Assembly: GCA_963740525.1 (NCBI GenBank)
Contig: CAVUEG010000006.1
Coordinates: 1,178,001-1,242,000, forward strand
Direction of reading: 5' to 3'
Origin: CAVUEG01 sp963740525
GTDB taxonomy: Bacteria; Actinomycetota; Actinomycetes; Propionibacteriales; Nocardioidaceae
DNA: 64,000 nucleotides
Position numbers and translations under genes: made by a program. The notes under the pieces were generated by a model. The model saw only the letters and a list, made by a program, of their open reading frames with translations. It made no database searches and was not told the origin of the DNA. How positions within the stretch are numbered: position 1 is the first letter of the stretch; each line of letters starts with the position of its first letter. This document shows, piece after piece, positions 17,075 to 24,710 of the stretch.

Positions 17075-17975
17075 GGGTGACCTCCTCCAGCAGAGTCTCG
17101 AACCCGGTCGAGGTGAACCCACGCGCTGCCTTCTCGAACCGTTCCAGCCCCCAGGCATCGAAGTCGAAGTCGAGAGTGCTCGTCGAGGCCTGGATCGCCC
17201 CCCACAGTGACCAGCCATAGGCCGACACGAGGGCCTGTAGCCGGGTGCGTGCGAGCGTCGCCCGGGTCACGGTCCCGAAGTACGCCTCGACGAGACCCTC
17301 GACCTGGTCGTCGTCAAGGTCGCACTCGGTGCTGGTGTTCCCGAGCTCGAAGCTGGCCTCGTTGTTGCCGCTGTACTCGTAGTCGATGAGCCACACCGCC
17401 TCACCGTCGTCCACGAAGTTCCCGGCCAGCAGGTCGTTGTTGCAGGGCACGGTCGGCGTCTCGCGGACGGCCAGCGCTGTACGCACTCCGTGGAACGCGG
17501 CCTCGTGGTCGGCGTACCCCTCGAAGAGGCGGAAGCCATTGTCCTGCACGGTCCTGAGGTAGAAGGCCTGCCGGGCGAACATGTCGAAGTCGCCTACGAA
17601 GCGCGGCCCGTCGTGCAGCCTCCGGATCGCCTGCCCGGCGCGTCGCAGGACGGAGGGGTCATCGAAGGACGCGTTGTCGTAGGTCACTCCGTCGATGTAG
17701 CCGATCACCAGCACGCCCAGGTCCGGTCGGTAGTCGACAACCGGCGCTCCCACCCCGGCGTCGGCGGCTCGGACGCTGTTGTGGTGCTCGGCGTCGCGGT
17801 CGATCGCGAGCAACGCCGAGTCGCCGCGGAACCGTCGTACGACGAGGTCGCGCTCGGGGGTGGTGACCCGCAGGTTCTGGTTGGTCAGCCCGCCCGGCAG
17901 CTCCGTCACCGAACGCGGAAGGCCCCGCAGGACCGGGATCCGGTCCAGCAGGGCCTCCAGCTCGTCGTCGGCCAA
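17064..17975 (-). CDS. Choline/ethanolamine-kinase-like phosphotransferase
   Basis: 303 aa APH/choline-kinase-fold protein. The catalytic loop reads CNNDLLAGNF, and the metal motif is LIDYEYSGNNEASFELGN, a pattern typical of choline kinases rather than antibiotic kinases. The usual HxD of the Brenner motif is NND. TTG 17975 begins 2 bp after the permease stop. Both neighbours are amine-related, which supports a choline or ethanolamine-type substrate, but substrate and activity are inferred. Confidence 0.8.
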   Translation of the reverse strand: MADDELEALLDRIPVLRGLPRSVTELPGGLTNQNLRVTTPERDLVVRRFRGDSALLAIDRDAEHHNSVRAADAGVGAPVVDYRPDLGVLVIGYIDGVTYDNASFDDPSVLRRAGQAIRRLHDGPRFVGDFDMFARQAFYLRTVQDNGFRLFEGYADHEAAFHGVRTALAVRETPTVPCNNDLLAGNFVDDGEAVWLIDYEYSGNNEASFELGNTSTECDLDDDQVEGLVEAYFGTVTRATLARTRLQALVSAYGWSLWGAIQASTSTLDFDFDAWGLERFEKAARGFTSTGFETLLEEVTRDD

Positions 17976-17977
17976 CG

Positions 17978-19519
17978 TCAGTTGTCGAACGCCTCGAGGA
18001 CGGCCTCGTCGATGGTGTGCTTCGGCCCGGTGAACCACTTCTTCGCCGAGAGGTGCCACCACACGGCCAGGACGAGCAGCGTGCCCAGCGTGAGCACTGG
18101 CGCGTAGTTCACCGCGCTCCAGGTGAAGTTGTCGCTGAACGGCACGCCGGCCGGGGTGAACGGCAGGATGAAGTAGATGCTGATGATGGCGATCTCGGCC
18201 ACGGCGATGATGTTCATCCACTTGTACTTCGAGCCGTTGGTCCAGGATCCCGGCTCGAACGCGTCACCGAGGCGCCAGCGAAGAAAGATCGGGATCAGGA
18301 ACGCGAGGTACAGCCCGATGACCGCGACCGACACGACCGCGTAGAACGCGATCGGGACACCGCCGACGCTCTTCAGCGCCGGGAGGGTGATGATCACGCC
18401 GATGACACCCACGAAGATCACCGCGTTGGCGGGGATCTTCGTGCGCGGGTTGACCTTGGCCAGCCAGGTCGAGCCCGGGATCGCCCCGTCGCGGCTGAAG
18501 GCGAAGGTCATCCGCGAGGCACTCGTCAGGCAGGCCGTGGCGCAGAACAGCTGACCGGCTGTCGAGATGAGCAGCACCAGGAAGTGCCAGCCTTCAGGTA
18601 GTGCCTGCCCGAAGATCACATCGACGGCTCCGAACCCCTCGTTGACGCCCTCGACGTCCTGCACGGCGAACACGAAGGCCAGGAGCAGCACGTAGCCACC
18701 GACGGCCGAGTAGAAGATCGACCGCCAGATGCCCTTGGCGGCGCCCTCGGCCGCGCCCTGGGTCTCTTCGGAGAGGTGCGCGGAGGCGTCGAACCCGGTG
18801 ATCGTGTACTGCGTCAGCAGGAACCCGAGTGGCAGCACCAAGAACCAGTAGAACCCGCTGCTGAAGCCGGAGTTGTTGATCCGCTCGGTGAACACGAAGC
18901 CGACGCTCTGGTGCGTCGGCGGCACGATGATCAGGACCAGGATGACGATCGCAGCCCCGGCGACGTGCCACCACACCGAGATGTTGTTGACGATCGCGAG
19001 CAGGTGGCCACTGAAGATGTTGGCCAGTGCCGCGAGCACCATGATCCCCACGAACCAGAGGAAGACCCGGGTCAGGGAGTACGAGTCGGCGTACCCCTTG
19101 CTCACCGTGCTGATCATCAGGTCCATGAAGGTGGCCGCGCCGTAGCCCACCGAGGCGGTCACGGCGAGGAGGCCGATCAGGTTCAGCCAGCCGGTGAAGA
19201 ACCCAGCGGCGGGACCGCCCATCTTCGCCGCCCACCAGTAGATGCCGCCGGAGGTCGGGTACGCCGACACCAGCTCGCTGAGGGTGAACCCGATGATCAG
19301 GATGAACGCGGAGATGATCGGCCAGCCCCACGAGATCGCGACCGGACCTCCGTTGTTCCACGCCTGCCCGAAGGTCGTGAAGCAGCCGGCCAGGATGGAG
19401 ATGATCGAGAAGGAGATGGCGAAGTTGGAGAAGCTGGACCAGGACCGGCCCAGCTCCTGCTTGTAGCCCAGCTTGGCGAGCAACTGCTCGTCGGCGGAAA
19501 GTTCGGTTGGTCCGGCCAT
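17978..19519 (-). CDS. APC-superfamily amino acid/amine permease
   Basis: 513 aa with about 12 hydrophobic segments. The APC-typical N-terminus (LGRSWSSFSNFAISFSIISI), the YPTSGGIYWW loop and the internal ITGFDASAHLSEE motif place it in the amino-acid/choline transporter group. ATG 19519 is preferred over ATG 19531 because GGGAG lies 6 nt upstream. It is the first gene of the leftward operon and diverges from the FadR-type regulator, with a palindrome between them. Probable role: uptake of the amine that the island consumes. Confidence 0.85.
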   Translation of the reverse strand: MAGPTELSADEQLLAKLGYKQELGRSWSSFSNFAISFSIISILAGCFTTFGQAWNNGGPVAISWGWPIISAFILIIGFTLSELVSAYPTSGGIYWWAAKMGGPAAGFFTGWLNLIGLLAVTASVGYGAATFMDLMISTVSKGYADSYSLTRVFLWFVGIMVLAALANIFSGHLLAIVNNISVWWHVAGAAIVILVLIIVPPTHQSVGFVFTERINNSGFSSGFYWFLVLPLGFLLTQYTITGFDASAHLSEETQGAAEGAAKGIWRSIFYSAVGGYVLLLAFVFAVQDVEGVNEGFGAVDVIFGQALPEGWHFLVLLISTAGQLFCATACLTSASRMTFAFSRDGAIPGSTWLAKVNPRTKIPANAVIFVGVIGVIITLPALKSVGGVPIAFYAVVSVAVIGLYLAFLIPIFLRWRLGDAFEPGSWTNGSKYKWMNIIAVAEIAIISIYFILPFTPAGVPFSDNFTWSAVNYAPVLTLGTLLVLAVWWHLSAKKWFTGPKHTIDEAVLEAFDN

Positions 19520-19598
19520 TGGGGCTCCCATGACGAGTGGCGAAGTTGGCTCAAGGTAGCGCCGCCTGCGAAAGGACGTCCATAGTCGGAACGTAAAA

Positions 19599-19614
19599 GG
19601 TTTGAAGTCAAACC
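19599..19614. promoter_or_regulatory. Palindromic operator between permease and GntR genes
   Basis: GGTTTGAAGTCAAACC is a perfect inverted repeat with 7-bp arms and a 2-bp centre. It sits in the 126-bp divergent gap, about 80 bp upstream of the permease and 32 bp upstream of the regulator. The size and symmetry fit a GntR/FadR dimer site. It probably controls both operons. Confidence 0.6.
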
Positions 19615-19645
19615 ATTGACTCGGTTGCCCGGATGTCATGAGACT

Positions 19646-20383
19646 GTGGCCGTGTCGGCGAACCCCAGCATCGAGCTGAGTGAGACCGTCCTGCGCCCGG
19701 TCCGCGGGCATCACGCCTTCGAGGGTTGCGTCGAGCAGCTCGCCACCGCGATCCGCCTCGGGGTCTATCCCCGCGGGACGAGCCTTCCGTCGGAGCGAGA
19801 GCTCGCTGAGCGGATGGGGGTGTCGCGCGCGACGCTGCGCGAGGCCATCGCCGCCCTCCGGGCCGCCGACTTCGTGAGCACCAGCCGGGGGCGTGGCGGG
19901 GGCAGCGTGATCAGCTACCGCCCGCCCAGGCCGTCGTCGAAGGGAGCACGTGCCCTGGGGCCGCGCAGGGACGCGCTCCGCGACGTGCTGGTCTTCCGCC
20001 GAGTGGTGGAGCCGGGTGCCTGCCACATCGCGGCCGGGCGTGCGCTTCGCCAGGAGCAGCAGGACCTTCTCGTCGCGGCCCACGAAGACGTCGCCTCGGC
20101 CACGGATCCCGGCGAGCACCGACAGGCCGATTCGCGCTTCCACCTCGCCATCGCTGCAGTGACCGAGTCCCAGCTGACGATCCGGTCGGTGACCTCGGTT
20201 CAGTCAGACCTGCACGACATGCTCAGCGCCATCCCGGTGCTCGAGGTGAACATCGACCACTCCGCACGCCAGCACCGGACCATCCTCGCCGCCATCCTCA
20301 AGGGCGAGTCCACCAAGGCCCGCCGGGTCATGGAGAGCCACTGCGACGACACGGCCGCCCTGCTTCGCGGCCTCCTGACCTGA
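19646..20383 (+). CDS. FadR-type GntR transcriptional regulator
   Basis: 245 aa. The winged helix with SLPSERELAERMGVSRATLREAI is near the N-terminus, and an FCD ligand domain follows. The exact start is uncertain: GTG 19646, GTG 19652 and TTG 19616 are all possible and none has a strong ribosome site. It stands between the permease and the glutamine-synthetase-like gene and is the obvious local regulator. Its ligand is probably a pathway amine or glutamylated intermediate (inferred). Confidence 0.88.
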   Translation: MAVSANPSIELSETVLRPVRGHHAFEGCVEQLATAIRLGVYPRGTSLPSERELAERMGVSRATLREAIAALRAADFVSTSRGRGGGSVISYRPPRPSSKGARALGPRRDALRDVLVFRRVVEPGACHIAAGRALRQEQQDLLVAAHEDVASATDPGEHRQADSRFHLAIAAVTESQLTIRSVTSVQSDLHDMLSAIPVLEVNIDHSARQHRTILAAILKGESTKARRVMESHCDDTAALLRGLLT

Positions 20384-20409
20384 CCGCGCACGACGAACCT
20401 GGAGACCGC

Positions 20410-21783
20410 ATGAGCCTTCCCAACCGGAACCCGCGCCTGCTCAGCCTCGAACACCTCAAGGACCTGATCCGCGGCGGCGAGATCGACACGGTCGTGATCG
20501 CGTTCACCGACATGCAGGGGCGGTTGCAGGGCAAGCGCCTGCACGCGCAGTACTTCGTGGACGTCGTGGTCGACCAGGGCGCCGAGGGCTGCAACTACCT
20601 GCTCGGTGTCGACGTCGACATGAACACCGTCGAGGGCTACGCCATGACGTCGTGGGACAAGGGCTACGGCGACATGGAGTTCGCGCTCGACTACGACACG
20701 ATCCGGGTGCTGCCGCACCTGCCGGCGACCGCGCTGATCCAGTGCGACCTGCTCTGGGCCGACCACCAGGCCGTCGAGCCGTCTCCGCGGCAGATCCTCA
20801 AGCACCAGCTCAAGAGAGCCGCGGACGCCGGGTACGTCGCGCTGGCCGGGACCGAGCTGGAGTTCATCGTCTTCGACGAGACGTACGAGAGCGCCTGGAG
20901 CTCGGGCTACCGCGACCTCACCCCCAGCAACCAGTACAACGTCGACTACTCGATCCTCGGCACCACCAGGGTCGAGCCGCTCCTCCGGGACATCCGCAAC
21001 TCGATGCACACGGCCGGGATGACCGTCGAAGGCGCCAAGGGCGAGTGCAACTTCGGGCAGCACGAGATCGGCTTCCTGTACGACGAGGCCCTGGTCACCG
21101 CGGACAACCACGCGGTCTACAAGAACTCCGCGAAGGAGATCGCTGCGCTGCACGGCAAGGCGCTGACCTTCATGGCGAAGTTCGACGAGCGAGAGGGCAA
21201 CTCCTGCCACATCCACCTGTCGTTGCGCGGCACGGACGGGGGCACGGTCTTCTGGGACGACGAGGCCGGCGAGCGGACCCCGCTCTACGACCACTTCGTG
21301 GCCGGCGTACTGGCGACCATGCAGGACTTCACGCTGTTGTACGCGCCGAACATCAACTCCTACAAGCGCTTCGCCGACGGGTCCTTCGCCCCGACGGCGG
21401 TCGCGTGGGGGCTCGACAACCGCACCTGTGCCGTGCGCCTCGTGGGACACGGAGCCTCGGCCCGGATGGAGAACCGGTTGCCCGGGGGGGACGTGAACCC
21501 CTACCTGGCGCTGGCTGCCATGCTCGCCGGAGGCCTGCACGGCATCGAGAACGAGCTGGAGCTCGAGGACGAGCAGGTCGGGAACGCGTACACGTCGGCC
21601 AAGCCCAAGGTGCCGCGCAACCTGCGGGCGGCACGTGAGGCGTTCGCCTCCTCCGACGTGGCCCGCGCCGCACTCGGGGCCGAGGTCGTGGACCACTACA
21701 CCAACATGGCCGACGTCGAGCTCGCGTCCTTCGACGCCGCCGTGACCGACTGGGAGCTGCGTCGCAGCTTCGAGAGGATGTGA
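20410..21783 (+). CDS. Glutamine-synthetase-like gamma-glutamyl-amine ligase (GlnA4/PuuA type)
   Basis: 457 aa. It has the GS fold with the beta-grasp start, the catalytic GTELEFIVFDE motif, GQHEIGF for metal/glutamate binding, NSCHIHLSL and the C-terminal ARMENRLPGGDVNPYLALAA segment. The adenylylation tyrosine region of true GlnA is absent, as in the GlnA-like ligases that glutamylate polyamines or ethanolamine. It heads a tight operon: the aldehyde dehydrogenase starts 1 bp after its stop. With an alcohol-dehydrogenase-like SDR downstream, ethanolamine is a better guess than putrescine, but the substrate is not proven. Confidence 0.88.
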   Translation: MSLPNRNPRLLSLEHLKDLIRGGEIDTVVIAFTDMQGRLQGKRLHAQYFVDVVVDQGAEGCNYLLGVDVDMNTVEGYAMTSWDKGYGDMEFALDYDTIRVLPHLPATALIQCDLLWADHQAVEPSPRQILKHQLKRAADAGYVALAGTELEFIVFDETYESAWSSGYRDLTPSNQYNVDYSILGTTRVEPLLRDIRNSMHTAGMTVEGAKGECNFGQHEIGFLYDEALVTADNHAVYKNSAKEIAALHGKALTFMAKFDEREGNSCHIHLSLRGTDGGTVFWDDEAGERTPLYDHFVAGVLATMQDFTLLYAPNINSYKRFADGSFAPTAVAWGLDNRTCAVRLVGHGASARMENRLPGGDVNPYLALAAMLAGGLHGIENELELEDEQVGNAYTSAKPKVPRNLRAAREAFASSDVARAALGAEVVDHYTNMADVELASFDAAVTDWELRRSFERM

Positions 21784-21784
21784 G

Positions 21785-23140
21785 ATGACCTCGTACACGG
21801 TGGTGAACCCCGCCACGGCCGAGCCCGTGACCGAGGTGACCCTCGCCGGGGTGGAGGAGACCGACGCCCTGATCGAGCGGGCGCACGCGGCCTTCCCTGC
21901 CTGGCGTGACGTCGCCCCGGGCGAGCGGGCGCGGCTCCTGAGGAGGTTCGCGTCGGTGGTCGAGGACCACATCGAGGAGCTCGCCGAGCTCGAGGTCCGC
22001 AACGCCGGCCACACCTGGGGGAACGCGACCTGGGAGGCGGGCAACGTCCGCGACTGCCTGAACTACTACTCGGCCGCACCCGAGAGGATGTTCGGCCGGC
22101 AGATCCCCGTACCAGGCGGCATCGACCTCACCTTCCACGAGCCATTGGGTGTGGTCGCGATCATCGTGCCCTGGAACTTCCCGATGCCGATCCTCGCCTG
22201 GGGGATGGCACCGGCGCTTGCCGCGGGCAACACCGTGGTGCTCAAGCCCGCCGAGCTCACGCCCCTGACCGCGATCCGGATCGGCGAGCTCGCGCTGGAG
22301 GCCGGCCTCCCCGAGGGAGTGCTCACGGTCATCCCGGGCAAGGGGTCGGTGGTCGGCGAACGCTTCGTGACCCACCCCCTGGTCCGGAAGGTCTGCTTCA
22401 CCGGCTCCACCGAGGTCGGCAAGAAGATCATGGCCGGCTGTGCCGACCAGGTGAAGCGGTGCACGCTCGAGCTCGGCGGCAAGAGCGCCAACGTCGTGTT
22501 CGCCGATGCCGACCTGGCCGCGGCGGCCGCGTCGGCGCCGTACGCCGTCTTCGACAACGCCGGGCAGGACTGCTGCGCACGGTCCCGGATCCTCGTCGAG
22601 CGCTCGGCGTACGAGGAGTTCCTCGGTCTGCTCGAGCCCGCCGTGCACGGAATGGCCGTGCTGGACCCGGCGGACCGGGCCAGCGAGATGGGGCCGCTGA
22701 TCTCCGCGCAGCAGCGCACGGTGGTCCAGGGGTTTCTCGACGAGGTCGAGGTGGCGTTCGCGGGCACGGTCCCGGACGGGCCCGGGTTCTGGGTGCCTCC
22801 GACCGTGGTGCTGGCACAGTCGACGGAGCAGCGGATCTGGCGCGAGGAGGTCTTCGGACCCGTGGTGGCGGTGCTGCCGTTCGACGACGAGGCCGACGCC
22901 ATCGCGATGGCCAACGACACCGAGTACGGCCTGTCCGGCTCGATCTTCACCGGCGACGTCGGTCGGGCACTGCGCGTCGCCCGGGGGATCCAGTCGGGCA
23001 ACCTCTCGGTGAACTCCCACTCCGCGGTCCGTTACTGGACGCCGTTCGGTGGGTTCAAGCAGTCCGGTCTCGGGCGCGAGCTGGGGCCGGACGCCCCGAA
23101 CGCCTTCACCGAGGAGAAGAACGTCTTCATCGCCCACTGA
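21785..23140 (+). CDS. NAD(P)-dependent aldehyde dehydrogenase
   Basis: 451 aa ALDH. The nucleotide-binding PWNFPMPI, the FTGSTEVGKK motif, the catalytic Glu region LELGGKSANVVF and the catalytic Cys region NAGQDCCARSR are all present, as is the C-terminal PFGGFKQSGLGRE. The two adjacent cysteines leave the nucleophile position as expected (second or first C of QDCC). ATG is 1 bp after the ligase stop. In this pathway context it should oxidise a gamma-glutamyl aldehyde to the acid (PuuC-like role; inferred). Confidence 0.9.
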   Translation: MTSYTVVNPATAEPVTEVTLAGVEETDALIERAHAAFPAWRDVAPGERARLLRRFASVVEDHIEELAELEVRNAGHTWGNATWEAGNVRDCLNYYSAAPERMFGRQIPVPGGIDLTFHEPLGVVAIIVPWNFPMPILAWGMAPALAAGNTVVLKPAELTPLTAIRIGELALEAGLPEGVLTVIPGKGSVVGERFVTHPLVRKVCFTGSTEVGKKIMAGCADQVKRCTLELGGKSANVVFADADLAAAAASAPYAVFDNAGQDCCARSRILVERSAYEEFLGLLEPAVHGMAVLDPADRASEMGPLISAQQRTVVQGFLDEVEVAFAGTVPDGPGFWVPPTVVLAQSTEQRIWREEVFGPVVAVLPFDDEADAIAMANDTEYGLSGSIFTGDVGRALRVARGIQSGNLSVNSHSAVRYWTPFGGFKQSGLGRELGPDAPNAFTEEKNVFIAH

Positions 23141-23181
23141 CCACCTGGTCGACCGCAGCACGCGACGCGAGAGGAACACAC

Positions 23182-23949
23182 ATGTCAGGACGCCTGGAGG
23201 GAAAGGTCGCTGTCGTCACCGGGGGCTGCTCCGGCATCGGACTGGCGACCGTACGACGCTTCGCCGAGGAGGGCGCGAAGGTCGTGATCGGCGACCTCGA
23301 TGACGCCAACGGCGCCACGATCGTCGACGAGATCGGCGGTCTCTTCGTCCACTGCGACGTCACCAGCAAGGACGAGGTCGACGCGCTGTTCCGCGCCGCC
23401 AAGGACACCTTCGGTGCGGTGGACATCGCGTTCAACAACGCCGGGATCTCGCCCCCGGACGACGACTCGATCCTCGACACCGAGCTCGAGGCCTGGCGCC
23501 GGGTGCAGGAGGTCAACCTGACCAGCGTCTATCTCTGCTGCAAGGCGGCGCTCCCCTACATGCTGGAGCAGGGGTCGGGCTCGATCATCAACACGGCGTC
23601 GTTCGTCGCGGTGATGGGCGCCGCCACCTCGCAGATCTCCTACTCCGCCTCCAAGGGCGGCGTGCTCTCGATGTCCCGCGAGCTCGGGGTGCAGTTCGCC
23701 CGGCAGGGGGTCCGCGTCAACGCGCTCTGCCCCGGACCGGTCAACACCCCCTTGCTCCAGGAGCTCTTCGCCAAGGACGAGGAACGCGCCCAGCGCCGGC
23801 TCGTGCACGTGCCGATGGGACGCTTCGCGGAGCCCGAGGAGATGGCGAACGCGGTGCTGTTCCTCGCCTCGGACGAGTCGAGCTTCATCACCGCCAGCAC
23901 CTTCCTCGTCGACGGCGGCATCTCCGGCGCCTACGTCACCCCGCTGTGA
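23182..23949 (+). CDS. Short-chain dehydrogenase/reductase
   Basis: 255 aa classical SDR. It has the TGGCSGIG cofactor motif, NNAG, the catalytic Ser in NTASF, YSASK and the PGPVNTP segment. An acidic residue after the second strand (GDLDD) suggests NAD rather than NADP. ATG follows GAGAGGA at about 8 nt. It sits between the aldehyde dehydrogenase and the C26 hydrolase. An alcohol-to-aldehyde step here would suit gamma-glutamylethanolamide, which has a hydroxyl; this is an inference. Confidence 0.9.
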   Translation: MSGRLEGKVAVVTGGCSGIGLATVRRFAEEGAKVVIGDLDDANGATIVDEIGGLFVHCDVTSKDEVDALFRAAKDTFGAVDIAFNNAGISPPDDDSILDTELEAWRRVQEVNLTSVYLCCKAALPYMLEQGSGSIINTASFVAVMGAATSQISYSASKGGVLSMSRELGVQFARQGVRVNALCPGPVNTPLLQELFAKDEERAQRRLVHVPMGRFAEPEEMANAVLFLASDESSFITASTFLVDGGISGAYVTPL

Positions 23950-23959
23950 GGACGTGACG

Positions 23960-24661
23960 ATGCGACCGCTGATCGGGCTCTCCACCTACCGCGAGCAGGC
24001 GCGGTGGGGAGTGTGGGACCAGCCCGCCGACCTGCTGCCGAGCCAGTACGCCGAGGCGGTCGAGCGGGCCGGCGGCGTGCCGGTGCTGCTCCCGGCGCAG
24101 GAGGAGGCGTCGGCGGCGTACGTCGTCGACCGGCTGGATGCCCTCGTGGTCACCGGCGGCGCCGACGTCGCTCCCGGTCGCTACGGCGCCGAGCCGCATC
24201 CGCGGACCGCGGCGTGGCGCGAGGACCGCGATGCGTGGGAGCTCGCCCTGCTCGCCGCGGCCGACGCCCGGGGGCTGCCGGTGCTCGGCATCTGCCGCGG
24301 CATGCAGGTGATGGCGGTGCAGCAGGGTGGGTCGCTCGTGCAGCACCTGCCCGACACGACCGGCGACGACAGCCATTCGCCGGGGGGTGACGAGTTCGGC
24401 AACGTCGAGGTCGCCACCCGGTCCGGCACCCGGCTGCGGGCCCTGGTCGGAGACCGGGTCAGTGTCAGCTGCCACCACCACCAGGGGGTCGCCGAACACC
24501 CGGGCTACGTCGCCACGGCGTACGCCGATGACGGCACGCTCGAGGCGATGGAGGCGCCCGGCGAACGCTTCGTGGTCGCGGTGCAGTGGCACCCGGAGAC
24601 CCGCGCCGACGCCGGTCTCTTCGCCGGTCTCGTGGCGGCTGCCACCTCGGACGCCCTGTGA
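23960..24661 (+). CDS. Gamma-glutamyl hydrolase, peptidase C26 (PuuD-like)
   Basis: 233 aa class-I glutamine-amidotransferase-like hydrolase. The nucleophile is in GICRGMQVM, and the catalytic His/Glu pair is in QWHPE; an SCHHHQGV segment precedes it. PuuD-type enzymes cleave gamma-glutamyl-GABA and related amides. ATG 23960 is preferred to GTG 23954 because GTGAGG lies 8 nt upstream. It would release the final acid (glycine if ethanolamine was the substrate) and regenerate glutamate. Confidence 0.88.
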   Translation: MRPLIGLSTYREQARWGVWDQPADLLPSQYAEAVERAGGVPVLLPAQEEASAAYVVDRLDALVVTGGADVAPGRYGAEPHPRTAAWREDRDAWELALLAAADARGLPVLGICRGMQVMAVQQGGSLVQHLPDTTGDDSHSPGGDEFGNVEVATRSGTRLRALVGDRVSVSCHHHQGVAEHPGYVATAYADDGTLEAMEAPGERFVVAVQWHPETRADAGLFAGLVAAATSDAL

Positions 24662-24710
24662 CAGGATGGCGACGGACCTGTACCCCCTGTGTCATATGTG
24701 AGGAACCGTC

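Noticed and set aside
17064..17975. Aminoglycoside resistance phosphotransferase
   Set aside because: The fold is shared, but the catalytic and metal segments (NNDLL and LIDYEYSG) look like choline kinase, and the operon is for amine metabolism.
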